From Desulfobacterales bacterium (lineage in GTDB: Bacteria; Desulfobacterota; Desulfobacteria; Desulfobacterales; JAUWMJ01): a DNA stretch of 6,854 bases. The notes under the pieces are model-generated. The model made no database searches. It had not been told where the DNA came from and saw nothing but the letters and a program-made list of their open reading frames with translations. Positions 5,093 through 6,854 of this stretch are shown one piece after another. Position 1 is the first letter of the stretch. Each line of letters opens with the position of its first letter. The translations under genes and the position numbers were made by a program. The stretch lies in assembly GCA_030613225.1 (NCBI GenBank), contig JAUWMJ010000171.1, positions 1 through 6,854 of the forward strand. The letters are read 5' to 3'.

Positions 5093-6796
5093 TTATATCC
5101 AGATTTCAATTTTAAAGAACCTGAAGAACAGGAAGAACAGGGTTACGGCCAGAACGATCTTCAGGGTTTTCTCACTGAACATCTTCTGCGCGCGGCTGCC
5201 CAGCATACCGCCGGCAAACCCGCCGATGATAATACAGATCATCAGAACCATATCAGGAAAGTAACCGTTTATCAGGTACCCAATAAAAGAGCCGATACTG
5301 GAAAAACTGGTGCCGATAAGGGAAATCGGAACCGCCACATACATGGGAAGCGCCCCCAGTGTAGTCATAGCAGGTACCAGAAGGAACCCACCGCCGATAC
5401 CGAAAGATCTTGAAACCACACCGATGGCAAGACCCAAAATGGCAAAAAGCAGGGGATTGATCTTGAATTCTTCGCCCCAGAACGTAAACCGGTAATCCAT
5501 AATGCCGGTTTTTACAGGTTCGATCTTGCCCATTTCAACGGAAGTTCCGTCAGCCTTAGCTTTGGCTACTGCATCGTTGAACTTCTTTATCATGGCTTTG
5601 ATGTTTTTCCGTTTCTCCATGGCCTTGGGCATCATTTCCCTTAGGGTCTGAATGCCCATGAGTACCACGAGGACGGCCAGCCACTCCTTATAAGCTTTCA
5701 TTGGAAGGTATGCCGAGACATATTTCCCCAGCCAGATAGACCCTATGAAAATACCGACCCCAAAGGAGATGCCCACCGGCCAGGCTACCCGCCTTTCGAC
5801 TATAGCATACCGATAGAAAGAACCAAGCGGTGAAAACAGGGTCAGGGCCATGTTGGAGGGCTTTAATACGTTAGCAGCATTTATTCCTACCGGCCCGGCG
5901 GTATGGACAATCAGAATCTGGAATGCCGCCATGAGCATGCCGCCTGCGGCCCCGATCATGGAAAAGTATGTTCCTACAAGAATAGCCCCGATAGTAATCC
6001 AGAGGGGGTTCATATAGCGAAAGCCTTTGGACAGCCAGAAGCCGTTTTTCTTCACATTATACGAGCCGCTCTTTTCGCCGTTGACATAGACGTCAAATTT
6101 GGTGTCAGGCGGTGTATGGCGAAAAGATTTAAATGAAGCGGTAAATGTACCAGTGGCTTTATCCAATTTGATTGACGTGTTTTTATCCCAGTATTTGCCG
6201 CTCCCTTCATCAGTGATTACAGTACGGGAAAAAATAGTTACCTTGCCCACCCTGCTGCTTTCTTTAACAATGGTGTTGATTCCGTAACCGGACTCGTTGG
6301 CGTATTTGAGAAAATTCCACTGATCTTCAGACTTGATGGGGCCCAGCATGGATTTGGCTTCGGCATCCACATCGCCGAACTTCTTTTTCAGATAGAACAT
6401 TGTGGTGGAGTAAATCCCTCTACCCTTACCCAGAATAACCGATGGACCACCGAATCTCTTCTTATCTGTTTTACCAAAGGCATCAGGATTGGTTGTGAGC
6501 ATATAATAAAGCGGTGGGATCTTTGTATCATTGTTAAATTTTTTCTTCTTCCCATCTTTTTTAAGCCTTTTGACTTCAAAAGTACCGCTTGTATCCGCCG
6601 GCGCAAACATTTCAGATTGCGCAATTGCGATATACAGATCCTTGCCTGGCTCGATGGTGCCCTCTATGGTAACCTTGTCGCCTGCTTTGTAATCAGCAGC
6701 AGATATTGTAGCCGCTGCCAGGGTATTGCCTGGAACTGCTATAACGAAGGCAGCTGCAAAAAGTAACACACTAAATAAAGGTAATAATTTTTTCAT
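5093..6796 (-). CDS. TauE/SafE family permease with signal peptide and large periplasmic N-terminal domain
   Basis: This 567-aa protein has a signal peptide (1-28, ending TLAAA) and a soluble periplasmic domain (about 29-260, beta-rich, with a Lys-rich stretch near 77-91). A TauE/SafE permease follows in two halves. Half one (about 263-387) carries SMIGAAGGMLMAAF near 279-292. Half two (about 445-563) carries SRSFGIGGGFLLVPAM at 462-477. The halves are joined by a charged cytoplasmic loop (about 388-444) that is much longer than usual. Ordinary TauE/SafE proteins are about 250-270 aa, so the N-terminal domain is an added module. The family moves sulfite or related sulfur or organic anions, so here the periplasmic domain could bind or present the substrate. 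The ATG has a perfect AGGAGG 5 nt upstream and is followed by an intrinsic terminator, so it looks monocistronic. Its GC is higher than that of the AT-rich genes downstream, possibly reflecting strong expression. The substrate is unknown. Confidence 0.92.
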   Translation of the reverse strand: MKKLLPLFSVLLFAAAFVIAVPGNTLAAATISAADYKAGDKVTIEGTIEPGKDLYIAIAQSEMFAPADTSGTFEVKRLKKDGKKKKFNNDTKIPPLYYMLTTNPDAFGKTDKKRFGGPSVILGKGRGIYSTTMFYLKKKFGDVDAEAKSMLGPIKSEDQWNFLKYANESGYGINTIVKESSRVGKVTIFSRTVITDEGSGKYWDKNTSIKLDKATGTFTASFKSFRHTPPDTKFDVYVNGEKSGSYNVKKNGFWLSKGFRYMNPLWITIGAILVGTYFSMIGAAGGMLMAAFQILIVHTAGPVGINAANVLKPSNMALTLFSPLGSFYRYAIVERRVAWPVGISFGVGIFIGSIWLGKYVSAYLPMKAYKEWLAVLVVLMGIQTLREMMPKAMEKRKNIKAMIKKFNDAVAKAKADGTSVEMGKIEPVKTGIMDYRFTFWGEEFKINPLLFAILGLAIGVVSRSFGIGGGFLLVPAMTTLGALPMYVAVPISLIGTSFSSIGSFIGYLINGYFPDMVLMICIIIGGFAGGMLGSRAQKMFSEKTLKIVLAVTLFFLFFRFFKIEIWI

Positions 6797-6801
6797 TTGT
6801 T

Positions 6802-6807
6802 CCTCCT
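6802..6807 (-). promoter_or_regulatory. Strong Shine-Dalgarno of the 567-aa permease gene
   Basis: The minus strand reads AGGAGG, then AACAA, then ATG, a consensus ribosome binding site with 5-nt spacing. It fixes the start at 6796 and suggests efficient translation. The remaining leader up to 6854 is AT-rich. TATAAG at about 6835-6840 could be a -10 box, but its -35 would lie beyond or at the window edge, so I do not call a promoter. Confidence 0.85.
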
Positions 6808-6854
6808 TTTAAGGTTAATAAAATTATTTTCCAACTTATAAAAACCGACCCCCC

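Noticed and set aside
6388..6624. 78-aa minus-strand frame inside the permease gene
   Set aside because: It is an alternate frame within a gene whose translation has a signal peptide and family motifs; it has no domain or start signal of its own.
6845..6854. C-run at the end of the window as a regulatory or phase-variable tract
   Set aside because: Only six C residues at the very edge; it could be part of a longer context or a contig end, and nothing can be concluded.

Overview
The window reads as a bacterial chromosome segment of moderate to low GC in which every gene lies on the minus strand. The gene content, protein style and repeat-rich AT intergenic region suggest a sulfate-reducing Desulfobacterota lineage. 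That content includes two TauE/SafE sulfur-oxyanion permeases, one with a large periplasmic domain, and an NtrC-type two-component pair. The taxonomic assignment is an inference from protein style; there is no rRNA or other marker here.

Reading in the direction of transcription (right to left), the window opens with about 58 bases of AT-rich leader. A 567-aa exported and membrane-embedded TauE/SafE permease follows (5093-6796), behind a perfect AGGAGG ribosome binding site and followed by an intrinsic terminator (5031-5063). Next is a gene-free stretch (4768-5030). It holds a roughly 158-bp MITE-like nest of inverted repeats (4850-5007), a 12-bp direct repeat with a 21-bp period, and a perfect hairpin beside the next ribosome binding site.

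After that comes one tightly packed cluster of six genes, all apparently co-transcribed: a 196-aa membrane protein with an Oxa1/YidC-like layout; a 167-aa secreted-plus-membrane protein with possible redox residues; a membrane histidine kinase; a sigma-54-type response regulator; a short TrmO-family tRNA methyltransferase started by TTG; and a second, minimal TauE/SafE permease cut off by the window edge. The gaps are 17 bp, a 4-bp overlap, a 1-bp overlap, 3 bp and 10 bp.

The most likely working model is that the two small membrane proteins are sensing or assembly partners of the kinase. The kinase would phosphorylate the regulator, which activates sigma-54 promoters, possibly including genes for sulfur-anion transport. 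The link to transport rests on gene neighbourhood only. The least described parts are the membrane module that the 167-aa protein seems to share with the kinase N-terminus, the Oxa1-like 196-aa protein, and the repeat architecture upstream of the cluster. The regulator also carries GAFTHA in place of the canonical GAFTGA loop.
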